From: Bugulina stolonifera
Taxonomy: Eukaryota; Bryozoa; Gymnolaemata; Cheilostomatida; Bugulidae
Assembly (NCBI GenBank): GCA_935421135.1
Contig: OW285196.1
Location: 14,691,001 to 14,755,000, forward strand
Length of the DNA stretch: 64,000 nt
Reading direction: 5' to 3'
Shown here: piece by piece, positions 23,831-32,713 of the stretch
How the letters are laid out: the number at the start of each line of letters is the position of its first letter
Numbering within the stretch: the first letter of the stretch is position 1
The notes under the pieces: model-generated
Database searches by the model: none
Seen by the model: only the letters and a program-made list of their open reading frames with translations
Told to the model about the DNA's origin: nothing
Program-made: the position numbers and the translations under genes

Positions 23831-24346
23831 ATGGCGGTGGTATACAACTATGAAAGCATGAAGAATCAGTACCCTACAGCTGACTATGAAAATATTGGGA
23901 CCAGAGCCATAGTTTGCAGCAAGTGTGGACATAAGTTTGAGAACGCTGCCTATGAAGGCAAATTCTCTGACGCTGATGAGGATTTTGTGTTTTACTATGG
24001 TTTTGCGAAGTCGGACTTTGAATGTCTATTGGAAGATCCGAAGAGGTATGCTGATGGCCGTCGGAGAAAGTCTTTGATCAAGAAAGTCACTCCACTAGTC
24101 TACTTATTTATGATTGATGAGCTTCCTGAACCCATATGTACATTGTGCCTCGGGAAGCCAAAACCAGAAGAAAAGAGTGACAGAATCAATGAGAGTGTTC
24201 TGCTGAGATTTTGCATCAAGTTGTTGGACAAGGCATTGGTGATAACCAAACCTGGAGCAGACCAGTGTTTCTACAATCTTAGCCATCCGAAAGGGGGTCC
24301 ACCATACACTTCATGGAGAAACCCACTGCGAGTGAAGTGTGCATAT
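23831..24346 (+). pseudogene. CxxC family gene, copy A, 5' part (interrupted)
   Basis: The first 172 codons of the array gene, starting MAVVYNYESMKNQYPTADY in the same ATG context (AAGCACAATGG) as copies B and C. The CSKC and CTLC pairs are present. The frame is broken in the third CxxC region by the transposon at 24347. Continuation past the junction would add about 48 element-encoded residues and then stop. Copy A is closer to copy C than to B. With the element disregarded, the two parts add up to 330 codons like copy C and have no other stop, so the interruption is recent. Confidence 0.8.
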
Positions 24347-25134
24347 GTGACCCCTGCTATCAGAATCAGACATCGGGAGGTACCCAAAGATTTTGAGATA
24401 TGTATGTTTTCAGATATAGAAATTTATGAGGATTTCAAATCTGTTTTCCTTTTTATTCTAGCACCAACGGTTCAATTTTTATCAGGATAATACTGGGTCC
24501 ATATCTGTCGATTTTCATAAAAAGGCGAACTGAGAAAATCTGGTTTAAAGTTTTCGAACCAATAATTTATTGTTTACACTATTCAGAACTTAGCAACGGG
24601 CATATCTAATTGACTTACATTGCTAGTTTTTACTGACTAGGGGTAAGAATGTGTGAGGAATCTGATGAAATAACTAAAAACAATGTAAAAACCATATCTT
24701 GTGTCCCATGGCCACTTAAACAAGAGATACTGATATCGGATTTTCGACAAAAACAGTGAAAATGAACTTGTGCACCAATTGCGATGGACAGGCTGCATTA
24801 ACATAAATTTTAATACAGATTTCCATGCAAGTGAAATAGAAGATACTGCACATCTTGTAACAAGTTAACAAAATGGTCTCTCATATGTGGGTAGCCCTGA
24901 GAAGGGTCTTTGAGGTAGGTAGGTTAGAACTATCCGGATTCCGCCATTCTGGTGAAATAGACCAAATTATGAACTTCATTGAGTTGTAGTCTTTCCATAG
25001 TCCTTCTATTGCGAGATCAGATGGTAGCACCTTAACATCTGTTTTCTTGAATCCTGTTGAGAGTATGTTGTGTATTAATAATTTTGACAGTAAAAAAATA
25101 AGACAAACAAAAACTTAAGCGTAGCAGATGTAGT

Positions 25135-25205
25135 AGACTAGATTTGAACTCTGGACCTCCAGATTACAAACCCACATGCTTAACCATTACCTCACTGTGA
25201 CTTGC
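25135..25205 (-). repeat. tRNA-like segment (SINE head)
   Basis: On the minus strand GTGAGGTAATGGTTAAGC (A-box-like) is followed by an anticodon-like arm with TTTGTAA and by GAGTTCAAATC (B-box-like, 25151-25141). The acceptor stem is not paired. It is a tRNA-derived repeat inside the transposon. Confidence 0.5.
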
Positions 25206-25625
25206 TAGCTATCACAAAACATGTGCAGTCATACAACAAGATACTGAAAGCTGATAGCTAATGTATGCATAGCTTTGCCACAAAGCTTTTTATTGCTAGT
25301 TTTTTGGAAATGATCACTGCACTTTAGTACTTGAAGGAGGAAGGCAGAGGTTATGGGAGACAGATAAAATACATGTAAGTGTATAATACTAGTAGATTCA
25401 AACTATGTGTATGCTTACTACTGCAGTATTAGAGCAATGTGATATATGTATAATAATACAGTGTACCTACGTATTACAATATTTGGGTATGATCTGTAAT
25501 GCGGACGGACTTATGTAATCTGCCTTCATCTTTGCTTTTTAGCAACAGAGGCCCATTCTGGAATCAATGATAATGAAAATTATATCAGGAAGAGAAGGTT
25601 TATTGCCTGTAGAAAGTCAACTTAC

Positions 25626-25849
25626 CTGGAATCCATCCTAGGAGGGCTAGTGCATGGATAGAGCCGACTGCATTCAGGAAGTCCACTATAAGCTTGGCCA
25701 AAGTTGACTGCTTTGATGTTGTAACTTGAAGTCGCTGAAGTTGAAGGGAGTTGTACCACACTCCTTATAATGACTTGACAAGGCTAGAAATAGAGGAGAC
25801 GTCCCACTGCTGTTCATACACATAAAAGCCTGGCAACAGATTGATGTTC
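25626..25849 (-). pseudogene. Decayed coding exon inside the transposon
   Basis: Bounded by acceptor TTTGTAG and donor CCAG|GTAAG, this 224-nt stretch keeps one open frame (start NINLLPGFYVYEQQW, end ALALLGWIP) except for a single TAA at 25765-25767. Another protein-like minus stretch lies upstream at about 26201-26405, reading RDVLTALDQPLLDLLKFI and ending at a GTAAAG donor. These could be remains of the element's own gene or of a captured host gene. I do not recognise the protein. Confidence 0.4.
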
Positions 25850-26909
25850 CTACAAATAGTCATGGATACCTTGGACATGAATTGTTTTACTTAATAACTT
25901 AAGATAAATACATGTACATGTAGATACTCACTTATGTGAGTTTTCAACCTATGTTATTGATTCTAATGCAATGTACATGTGATGCACATTGGTTCCTCAA
26001 ATAGGATAAAGAGGGTAGGATATGTGGTAAGTCACATGTATGTGTAGTACACATGGAGATTGCAGCAGAACTAATTTTGAAGTATGAGCTAAACTTTATC
26101 TTTACTAGTGAAATAGCCTCAGCCTATAATTCAGGTCATAATTCATACTAACCATTTGATTGATGAAATAGTTGCTCACCTTCATAATGGAAATCTTTAC
26201 AAAGTATTTTCTCTTCTTGGCCTTGTGGGAATTAGTAGAAGCAGACAGAATTGACTATTGTGGGAGAGATTTTGCTTAATAAATTTTAGGAGATCTAGTA
26301 ATGGCTGGTCAAGAGCTGTGAGCACATCTCTCACAGATTGAATCATTTCAACAGTAAAACTGGTAATGCTTGGCTTGGTAATAAGCTTGTGCATCCTGAA
26401 ATCACTCAAAAGTCTTTAACAACAGGAATATTGATAATTATAATTTTGAAGAATTTTCACAATTTTTACGCTATTATTATCAATATCTCCCAGTATATCA
26501 GGGCCATCCTGGGCCTCAGGTGTGTGTAGCCACACCTAAATTAATGGCATAAAGCTAGTTTCTTTCCTCTCCTTTACTTTCTTGGTCAGAAAGGTCCTCA
26601 GCAAGATCCATAAAGTAACAATATTGATTTAAATAATCAAAGCGAGTAAAATCCTGGTCCCACCATGTGCCTCCATGATAAGTCACGTGACTCCATTAGC
26701 AACGACTTTGAACGAGGTTTGCACCTATTTATGCTGTACTGATTGCTAATTGGTTAGTAGAAAGTGAAAGAGCATGCTTCAATTAGTATAATAACATTGA
26801 AAGCTGAGAATCAGCATGGTAAGTTTCAGTTTAGCTTTTTGGACTTTGAGCGCTTATTGCGTGGAAGTCAATTCACCGCGCGATGTCCGATTCTGATAGC
26901 AGGGGTCAC

Positions 26910-27390
26910 ATATTGTCCTTTAGAAGCTCCTTCAGGTGGACATACAGATTCTGTTACACCCACAAAGCTGGAGTACAAATATTTCTATCGGTATAGTGAT
27001 ACTGTAATTACGGCTAAAGTTGGCTTGACTCTTGAAACTAACTTCGACAAAACAGATGATCTACCAGAATACCATGCCCCTGCTGGTACACCTGTAATAA
27101 ACATGCTATGCTATGGAGAACATGAAGATGGTATGTATTTCTGCATTCGCCACCTTCCAAGACAGACACTGCTAAACATCCTTGATGAGCTGACACATAA
27201 TTCTCTAATTCATGATCTCAAAACCAGCCAAAACTTCAGATATACTGGGCAAGCTACTGGTAAAAGGAAAACTTTGCCTTCTTGCCTTTCAAGATCCGAA
27301 TCACCAGAACCCCCAAAAGTACCCCGAACACCAGTAAGGATGGCAGCAAGGACGTCGACCAGAACAATGTCTTCATCTTCTCAAAAGTGA
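26910..27390 (+). pseudogene. CxxC family gene, copy A, 3' part
   Basis: Continues copy A after the transposon and its target duplication, reading YCPLEAPSGGHTDSVTP onward to the basic Ser/Thr tail and TGA at 27388-27390. It includes the second half of the third CxxC motif and the conserved LPEYHAPAGTPV block. The frame is intact. A truncated product could start only inside the element. Confidence 0.75.
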
Positions 27391-28096
27391 CAAAGAAAAT
27401 ACCAGCTCTTCATAAAGAAACAATGGACTTTTCTCTTTTATCAGAATTACTTAGTTCTATTTTATTCTACTCATTTCTGGACCATTTGAATGTTTGTTTA
27501 CTGTTTTTTTATTCTTCATGCTTGCTGTATAAAATATTTCTGTGACTAACCAAATATAATGTTGCTGCAAACCTAATAGTAAACCAAGGTAGTTCTGTAT
27601 CAACATAGTAAAACACAGAGTTACTTTTCTGAATGCCGACGCTATTCCTATAGATTATTAATGTTCCAGGTCGAACAGCAAACAGCTAGTGTCAGCTAGT
27701 GATACAAAACAATGAATTATTTTTAAAAATTAAATACACAATCACACTCCAATTCTATGAATCTGACTACAGGTTACTCTGGATTGCTAAAGCAGCAACT
27801 ATTTTACTTAAGATTGTTTCATCAATAGAGATAAATTTCAACCTCATGTTTAACTAAAACTTGATCAAATTTCCTACAATTAAACTGACTATATCTATTC
27901 TGCTGTTACTTGTCAACCTACAGGTAAATGCACTTGGAATCTGAACTGAAGCATTACGGCTGTACATGTGAGCTTGATTGATTGAAATTCTGGTCAAGTT
28001 TCAACTAGAGCTGGTGCTGGTGTAATGTTATTATGCATTAGGAAATGGTAAGGAAATGATAAACTCGACTACAAAGTAGAATGACAAAATAATTAC
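27391..28096. other. 3' flank of tandem unit A
   Basis: Aligns with the downstream flanks of copies B (36251 onward) and C (40384 onward), for example the CTTGCTGTATAAAATATTTC region. No separate gene is seen. Confidence 0.55.
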
Positions 28097-28323
28097 TGTT
28101 ATAATGTTGTATACACTATAAGTTTAGGGAGGAGTTGGTTTTGTGTTTGCTATTTATTCTATGTTCCTACATGATATACATGAATGTTTGACTGTCAGAC
28201 TAAAACTGAAACAGGATGTGTGTGTACAATACCACCAGAAAAACAAGGCTATTAAAATAATATCAGTAGTGTTGTACAAAGCTATTAATACGATATTAGT
28301 AAATAATGTTCTACATTATAACA
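28097..28323 (-). repeat. 3' LTR of the Ty3/gypsy element
   Basis: 227 bp bounded by TGTTATAATG and CATTATAACA. It is identical to the right LTR except at three sites. Confidence 0.92.
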
Positions 28324-28504
28324 TCTCCTTTCTCAAGATAAAAATAATTACTCAACTTAGCTCTAGCATGCATTGCACAACTTGCCAACTAAAATAATAA
28401 AGCTGTATGAGTGAACTAATCATAATGTTTATACACTAGAACTATGCATGATATAAGTGACCAAAAAATGATTGCTTGTTGACAACACTGGTGGTGAACA
28501 AAAT

Positions 28505-30313
28505 CTAGCTGCCATATCTGACAGGTGGCTTGGAGACCCTGCCGGATCTTGTTATAGTGTGTGGACCAGAGTGGGGTTGGGTTTGTACACTAGGGGTATT
28601 ATTGGTGCTGTTACTAACAACTTGTGAGCTAGCGGGTTGGGATCTTTGGCTAGTCTCTAAATTACTGGGAGGGCTAACAGGTATAGCTGACTGGGATGGC
28701 TGTACACTAACTTTCTCACTAGAACTGGTATTGACTGGTTTACGTAGCCTAAGGTATTTCTGATTTCTTCTAAACACCCTGCCATCATTCAACTGTATAT
28801 AGAAACTTCTAGGAGTTTGAGCTACATGTAGCTCAACAATCTCGCCCTCAATCCAATTCCTATGACTTAGCTTCAACCAAACTTTTAAACCAACATAAAA
28901 CTGCACTGCTGGCTTGCCTGTACTACTGTTAAAGGTAGTTCTCGCCTGGCGCTTCATAAAAATGTCCTCAATCTCATTCAAGTTAAGGTGCTTGTGTTTC
29001 AGTTGTGCTGGTGCACAATGTAAGCCACCTCTTAGATTTCTAGCTTGCAAGAGAACTGCTGGTGATGGTAAATTGTCACCAATAGGAGTAGAACGAAGGG
29101 TGAATAACACATCAAACAGAGACTGGTTGGACTCAAAAGCTTTCTGCAAACTGTTCTTTATAGTTTGGTTCATCCTCTCGGCTAATCCATTTGACTGTGA
29201 ATAATATGGACTGGTGGTGACATGCTTAATTTCATTATCCTCCATAAAGCATTTGAATTCATAGGATGTGAAACATGTCGCATTGTCAGAGATGAGAATC
29301 TCTGGCTTCCCAAAGTCTAGGAATTGTCTTCTCAACAAAGAAATCATTTCGCTTGATCTGCCTGTCTTGAGCTCATTGCAACAGGGCCATTTAGAATATC
29401 TATCAACTGTCACCAGATATTGAATACCATTCAACTCAAAAACGTCCATGCTGACAGACTGCATGGGATATTCAGGGATCTCAAAATATTCAAGATTAGT
29501 GGATGCATTGGCCCTCATGTTCTCTTGGCATATTCCACAACCATCGACTAAGTCCTTGATCTGGCTATGGTAACCTGGCCAGTAGACTGCACATTTGGCT
29601 CTTTCAATACACTTACTGGTGCCTAGGTGACCAGCATGTATCAGGTTTGCCACTTCTTTCTGCATTGAAACAGGAATTACAATTTGATTACCTCTCAATA
29701 TCAAACCATCATAAACAGTAAGGTCATGTCTCACTGTCCAATAGGGTTTCAAAATATCTAGACAAAATTTCTTCTGCATAGGCCAACCGTCCTCAATGTG
29801 AGAGATCAATATCTGCATAGTAGGGTCAGATTTTACAGCTGTTTGCAATCTACCCTTAAAGGTTGGACCCGTCAAAATTCCCTGTGTGACTGCTTGAACC
29901 TGTTCAAAATCATTGTTTTGCAACAACTCTGCACCATCACAACTCTGTTCGGCTAGGAATGCACGAGACAAAGTATCAGCCAATACAAGCTCTTTTCCTG
30001 GTTTGTATACTAACGAGTAATCATATATTTGATTTCGCAACCTCATTCTCATCAATCTAGGACTCAAGTCATTCAGACCTTTCTTCACAATGGACAACAG
30101 AGGAAGATGATCTGTCTCCACTATGACATGCTGGCCATAAATGTACTGGTGAAACCTCCGCAGGCCAAATTGAACGGCTAAGAACTCTTTTTCAATCTGA
30201 GCATATCGACGCTGAGTTTCTGTTAATGCACAACTGGCATATTCTACTGGTTGTCCTTCTTGCAGAATGGTAGCTCCCATACCATGCTGACTAGCATCAA
30301 CTGACAATGTCAA
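28505..30313 (-). CDS. pol: Ty3/gypsy pol, RNase H and integrase part
   Basis: This frame of 602 codons carries the downstream half of pol. RNase H comes first (around residues 1-110, with SVDAS and ETDHLPL). The integrase zinc-binding H2C2 region follows (HAGHLG ... CGIC), then a DDE core whose acidic residues are all visible in SMDVFEL, ISDNATCF and GLAERMN. A C-terminal domain and a Ser/Pro-rich tail end in RYGS. The ATG is only the first Met in the fragment. In an intact relative this region would continue directly from reverse transcriptase. Here it is out of frame with the upstream ORF because of the deletion near 30421. Confidence 0.85.
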   Translation of the reverse strand: MTLSVDASQHGMGATILQEGQPVEYASCALTETQRRYAQIEKEFLAVQFGLRRFHQYIYGQHVIVETDHLPLLSIVKKGLNDLSPRLMRMRLRNQIYDYSLVYKPGKELVLADTLSRAFLAEQSCDGAELLQNNDFEQVQAVTQGILTGPTFKGRLQTAVKSDPTMQILISHIEDGWPMQKKFCLDILKPYWTVRHDLTVYDGLILRGNQIVIPVSMQKEVANLIHAGHLGTSKCIERAKCAVYWPGYHSQIKDLVDGCGICQENMRANASTNLEYFEIPEYPMQSVSMDVFELNGIQYLVTVDRYSKWPCCNELKTGRSSEMISLLRRQFLDFGKPEILISDNATCFTSYEFKCFMEDNEIKHVTTSPYYSQSNGLAERMNQTIKNSLQKAFESNQSLFDVLFTLRSTPIGDNLPSPAVLLQARNLRGGLHCAPAQLKHKHLNLNEIEDIFMKRQARTTFNSSTGKPAVQFYVGLKVWLKLSHRNWIEGEIVELHVAQTPRSFYIQLNDGRVFRRNQKYLRLRKPVNTSSSEKVSVQPSQSAIPVSPPSNLETSQRSQPASSQVVSNSTNNTPSVQTQPHSGPHTITRSGRVSKPPVRYGS

Positions 30314-30395
30314 TGGTAGTAGGGGATCAAAAATCCTAAGAGTGGGACATGAGGCTATGACTGATTTTAGATTTTCAAAAGACTGAGCATGTATG

Positions 30396-32411
30396 TCAGT
30401 CCAAGACCACTCGGGGTTGAGGCATATTAACTACAGCCTCTACTTTGGCCGGATCGGCTTGGATTTTCCCCTCACTGATAATGTGCCCAAGGTATTTAAG
30501 TTCAGCCTGCCTAAACTTACACTTGGCTTCATTTAGCTTTAGATTGCTCTCTCTACACCTCTCAAGCACTGCCTTGAGGATAGCATCATGCTCCGTCTCT
30601 GTAGGAGCGTGTATCAAAATGTCATCTACATAGCATTCTACACCTGGGATATCTTCGAACAACTCTGTCACTGTTCTGGAGAATATTTCTGGGCTAGAGG
30701 AGATACCATATGGAAGACGTAAAAATCTATACCGACCAAAAGGCGTGGCAAACGTGGTCAACAAACTGCTCTCATGATCTAGCTCTATCTGCATGAAGCC
30801 AGATGTACAATCAAGTGTAGTGAACACCCTAGATTGACCCAATTTAGCAAAAATCTCAGTTGGAGTGGGTAGAGCATAATGTTCTCTCTTCAGATTTTTA
30901 TTCAACTCCGAAGGATCAAGACAAATTCTGAGAGAACCATTGGGTTTCAACACGTTTACAATGGGATGCACCCAATCAGTAGCCTGCCTTACTTTGGTTA
31001 TCGTGCCTTGGGACACTATGTGATCAAGCGTCTCTCTAAGCTTATCACGGAGACGGAAAGGTACTCTTCGTGCGCTATGAATGACAGGTTTAGGATCAGA
31101 TTTCAACTGTAGAGCATGCCTGCATGGCAACTTGCCAAGACCTTGAAACACATCTGTAAAATCTCTAGCTACCAAATCAGACACCGAATCTGTGACATTA
31201 ACTAATCCTAGTTCCTTACAACTGGGCCGCCCTAATAATGTGGTTTGGCCTGAGCATGTGTCTACTATAACAAATTCTATTGAGTAGAATTTTTTGTGTA
31301 CTTCCACCAGCAGTGTTGTCCTACCTAATACACTTAGTCTGTGACCACTAAATGTCACAAGTGCTTTAGTATGTTTATCAAAAGAAACTGTGCTACATGA
31401 TTTTCTACACAAAAATTCAAAAGTTTTCTTAGGCATAACATTGCATGATGCTCCAGTATCTACTTTCAATTGCAGTGGTAGGTCATTACAAAAAGCATTA
31501 ATACACCATTCATTAGTAGTATTAGGTTTAGTATTTACTGCAAATGTCACTTCATGATCATTCTGCATCTCTGTTAGTTCATTGGTGTTGGTCTTAGAAG
31601 TACTAACTGTCTTACCTGAGCTTCGGCAAGCTCTAGCGAAGTGGTTTGGCTTATGGCAACTTTTACAAACCTTGCCATATGCTGGGCATTGTCCTCTGGG
31701 ATGATCAGTCTTACAGTATTTGCAGTTCTTAACTAAGCCATTGTTAGTGCTTGTAGTCTGTTGTGTAGATTTCTTATCAGGCTTCTGGTAGGTCTGCTTT
31801 CGAGTATGCTGGGTATGCTGCTGTTGTATTGCGTGAACGGACTTCTGGGCTTCGGGTTTCATATCTGACATGTATTGTTTTGTGGCTTCTGCTCTGCGAC
31901 AAAGTTGTATTACTTTATCTAAGTCTGGGTTACCATCCAAGTTAAAAATGTCCTCACGTACTGTTTGTGAAGTTATACCTGCGACAATTCTGTCCATCAA
32001 AGCATTATCTTTTTCATCTTCATGGAAGTTGCAGGTCGTTATGAGACACCTCAGTGCGGTTAGAAAGTCATCAAATGATTCCGTTTGTTGCTGTATTCTA
32101 CTGTGAAATTTAAATCGTTCGAACACTGTTTTTACCTGGGGTGCGAAGTGTGCTGTAAATTTTCCTTTCACGACTGCGACATCCTTTTTCTGATCTACTG
32201 TAAGGTCAAAGGTTCTGTATATCTCCTGACCTTGTGCTCCTAGCAGTGTCAATAGTGTCGCTACTTGTACCTCCCCCGACTTAGCACTCTTCTCCGTTGC
32301 TACCATGTAGTAGTCGAACTGTTCTAACCATTTCGTCCAACTGCGTGAATTCTCACTGGGGTTACCAGTAGAACTAATAAAGTTACCGGGCGGGCGTAAA
32401 CCTTCCGCCAT
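30396..32411 (-). CDS. gag-pol: Ty3/gypsy gag, protease and reverse transcriptase
   Basis: 671 codons. An N-terminal capsid-like region (residues 1-200) is followed by two CCHC-type zinc knuckles (about 230-262, CKYC...C and CKSCHKPNHFARAC), the aspartic protease motif VDTGA (about 315) and reverse transcriptase with YVDD at about 593. The frame stops just after the RT thumb. The connection segment normally found between RT and RNase H is missing, roughly 30 residues by comparison with family architecture, and the reading frame shifts there. Gag and pol lie in one frame, as in several animal Ty3/gypsy lineages. Confidence 0.88.
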   Translation of the reverse strand: MAEGLRPPGNFISSTGNPSENSRSWTKWLEQFDYYMVATEKSAKSGEVQVATLLTLLGAQGQEIYRTFDLTVDQKKDVAVVKGKFTAHFAPQVKTVFERFKFHSRIQQQTESFDDFLTALRCLITTCNFHEDEKDNALMDRIVAGITSQTVREDIFNLDGNPDLDKVIQLCRRAEATKQYMSDMKPEAQKSVHAIQQQHTQHTRKQTYQKPDKKSTQQTTSTNNGLVKNCKYCKTDHPRGQCPAYGKVCKSCHKPNHFARACRSSGKTVSTSKTNTNELTEMQNDHEVTFAVNTKPNTTNEWCINAFCNDLPLQLKVDTGASCNVMPKKTFEFLCRKSCSTVSFDKHTKALVTFSGHRLSVLGRTTLLVEVHKKFYSIEFVIVDTCSGQTTLLGRPSCKELGLVNVTDSVSDLVARDFTDVFQGLGKLPCRHALQLKSDPKPVIHSARRVPFRLRDKLRETLDHIVSQGTITKVRQATDWVHPIVNVLKPNGSLRICLDPSELNKNLKREHYALPTPTEIFAKLGQSRVFTTLDCTSGFMQIELDHESSLLTTFATPFGRYRFLRLPYGISSSPEIFSRTVTELFEDIPGVECYVDDILIHAPTETEHDAILKAVLERCRESNLKLNEAKCKFRQAELKYLGHIISEGKIQADPAKVEAVVNMPQPRVVLD

Positions 32412-32481
32412 TGTTAATTCTTATATTATAGTCCGTTAATACTGTAATCCATGTGAACCAGCTCCCCTCTTCCTGACACCA

Positions 32482-32708
32482 TGTTATAATGTTGTATACA
32501 CTATAAGTTTAGGGAGGAGTTGGTTTTGTGTTTGCTATTTATTCTATGTTCCTACATGATATACATGAATGTTTGACTGTCAGACTAAAACTGAAACAGG
32601 ATGTGTGTGTACAATACCACCAGCAAAACAACGCTATTAAAACAATATCAGTAGTGTTGTACAAAGCTATTAATACGATATTAGTAAATAATGTTCTACA
32701 TTATAACA
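32482..32708 (-). repeat. 5' LTR of the Ty3/gypsy element
   Basis: 227 bp. It should hold the promoter for the minus-strand element. It differs from the left LTR at three positions, all in the segment around 32624-32644. Confidence 0.92.
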
Positions 32709-32713
32709 ATTAC

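Larger units (their letters stand above)
24347..26909. mobile_element. 2.56-kb TIR transposon inserted in gene copy A
   Basis: The ends are 29-bp inverted repeats matching at 28 positions, beginning GTGACCCCTGCTATCAGAAT. The target duplication is ATAT (24343-24346 and 26910-26913), and the unoccupied site is visible in copy C as CATATTGTCC. A 4-bp duplication with these ends does not match a superfamily I can name securely. There is no intact transposase. The interior holds a tRNA-like repeat (25135-25205) and decayed minus-strand exons. Confidence 0.85.
28097..32708 (-). mobile_element. Complete Ty3/gypsy LTR retrotransposon
   Basis: A 4612-bp element read on the minus strand. Its two 227-bp LTRs differ at 3 sites and are flanked by the 5-bp duplication ATTAC (28092-28096 and 32709-32713). 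The primer-binding site next to the right (5') LTR is TGGTGTCAGGAAGAGG, consistent with a leucine-type tRNA 3' end (from memory). A purine tract, GAGAAAGGAGA, abuts the left (3') LTR. The internal region codes gag-protease-reverse transcriptase and RNase H-integrase, now split by a deletion, so this copy is probably not autonomous. It sits in the 3' flank of array unit A. Confidence 0.92.

Noticed and set aside
28143..28397. Plus-strand frame repeated at 32528-32719
   Set aside because: It lies inside the LTRs, antisense to the element; duplication follows from the LTR pair.
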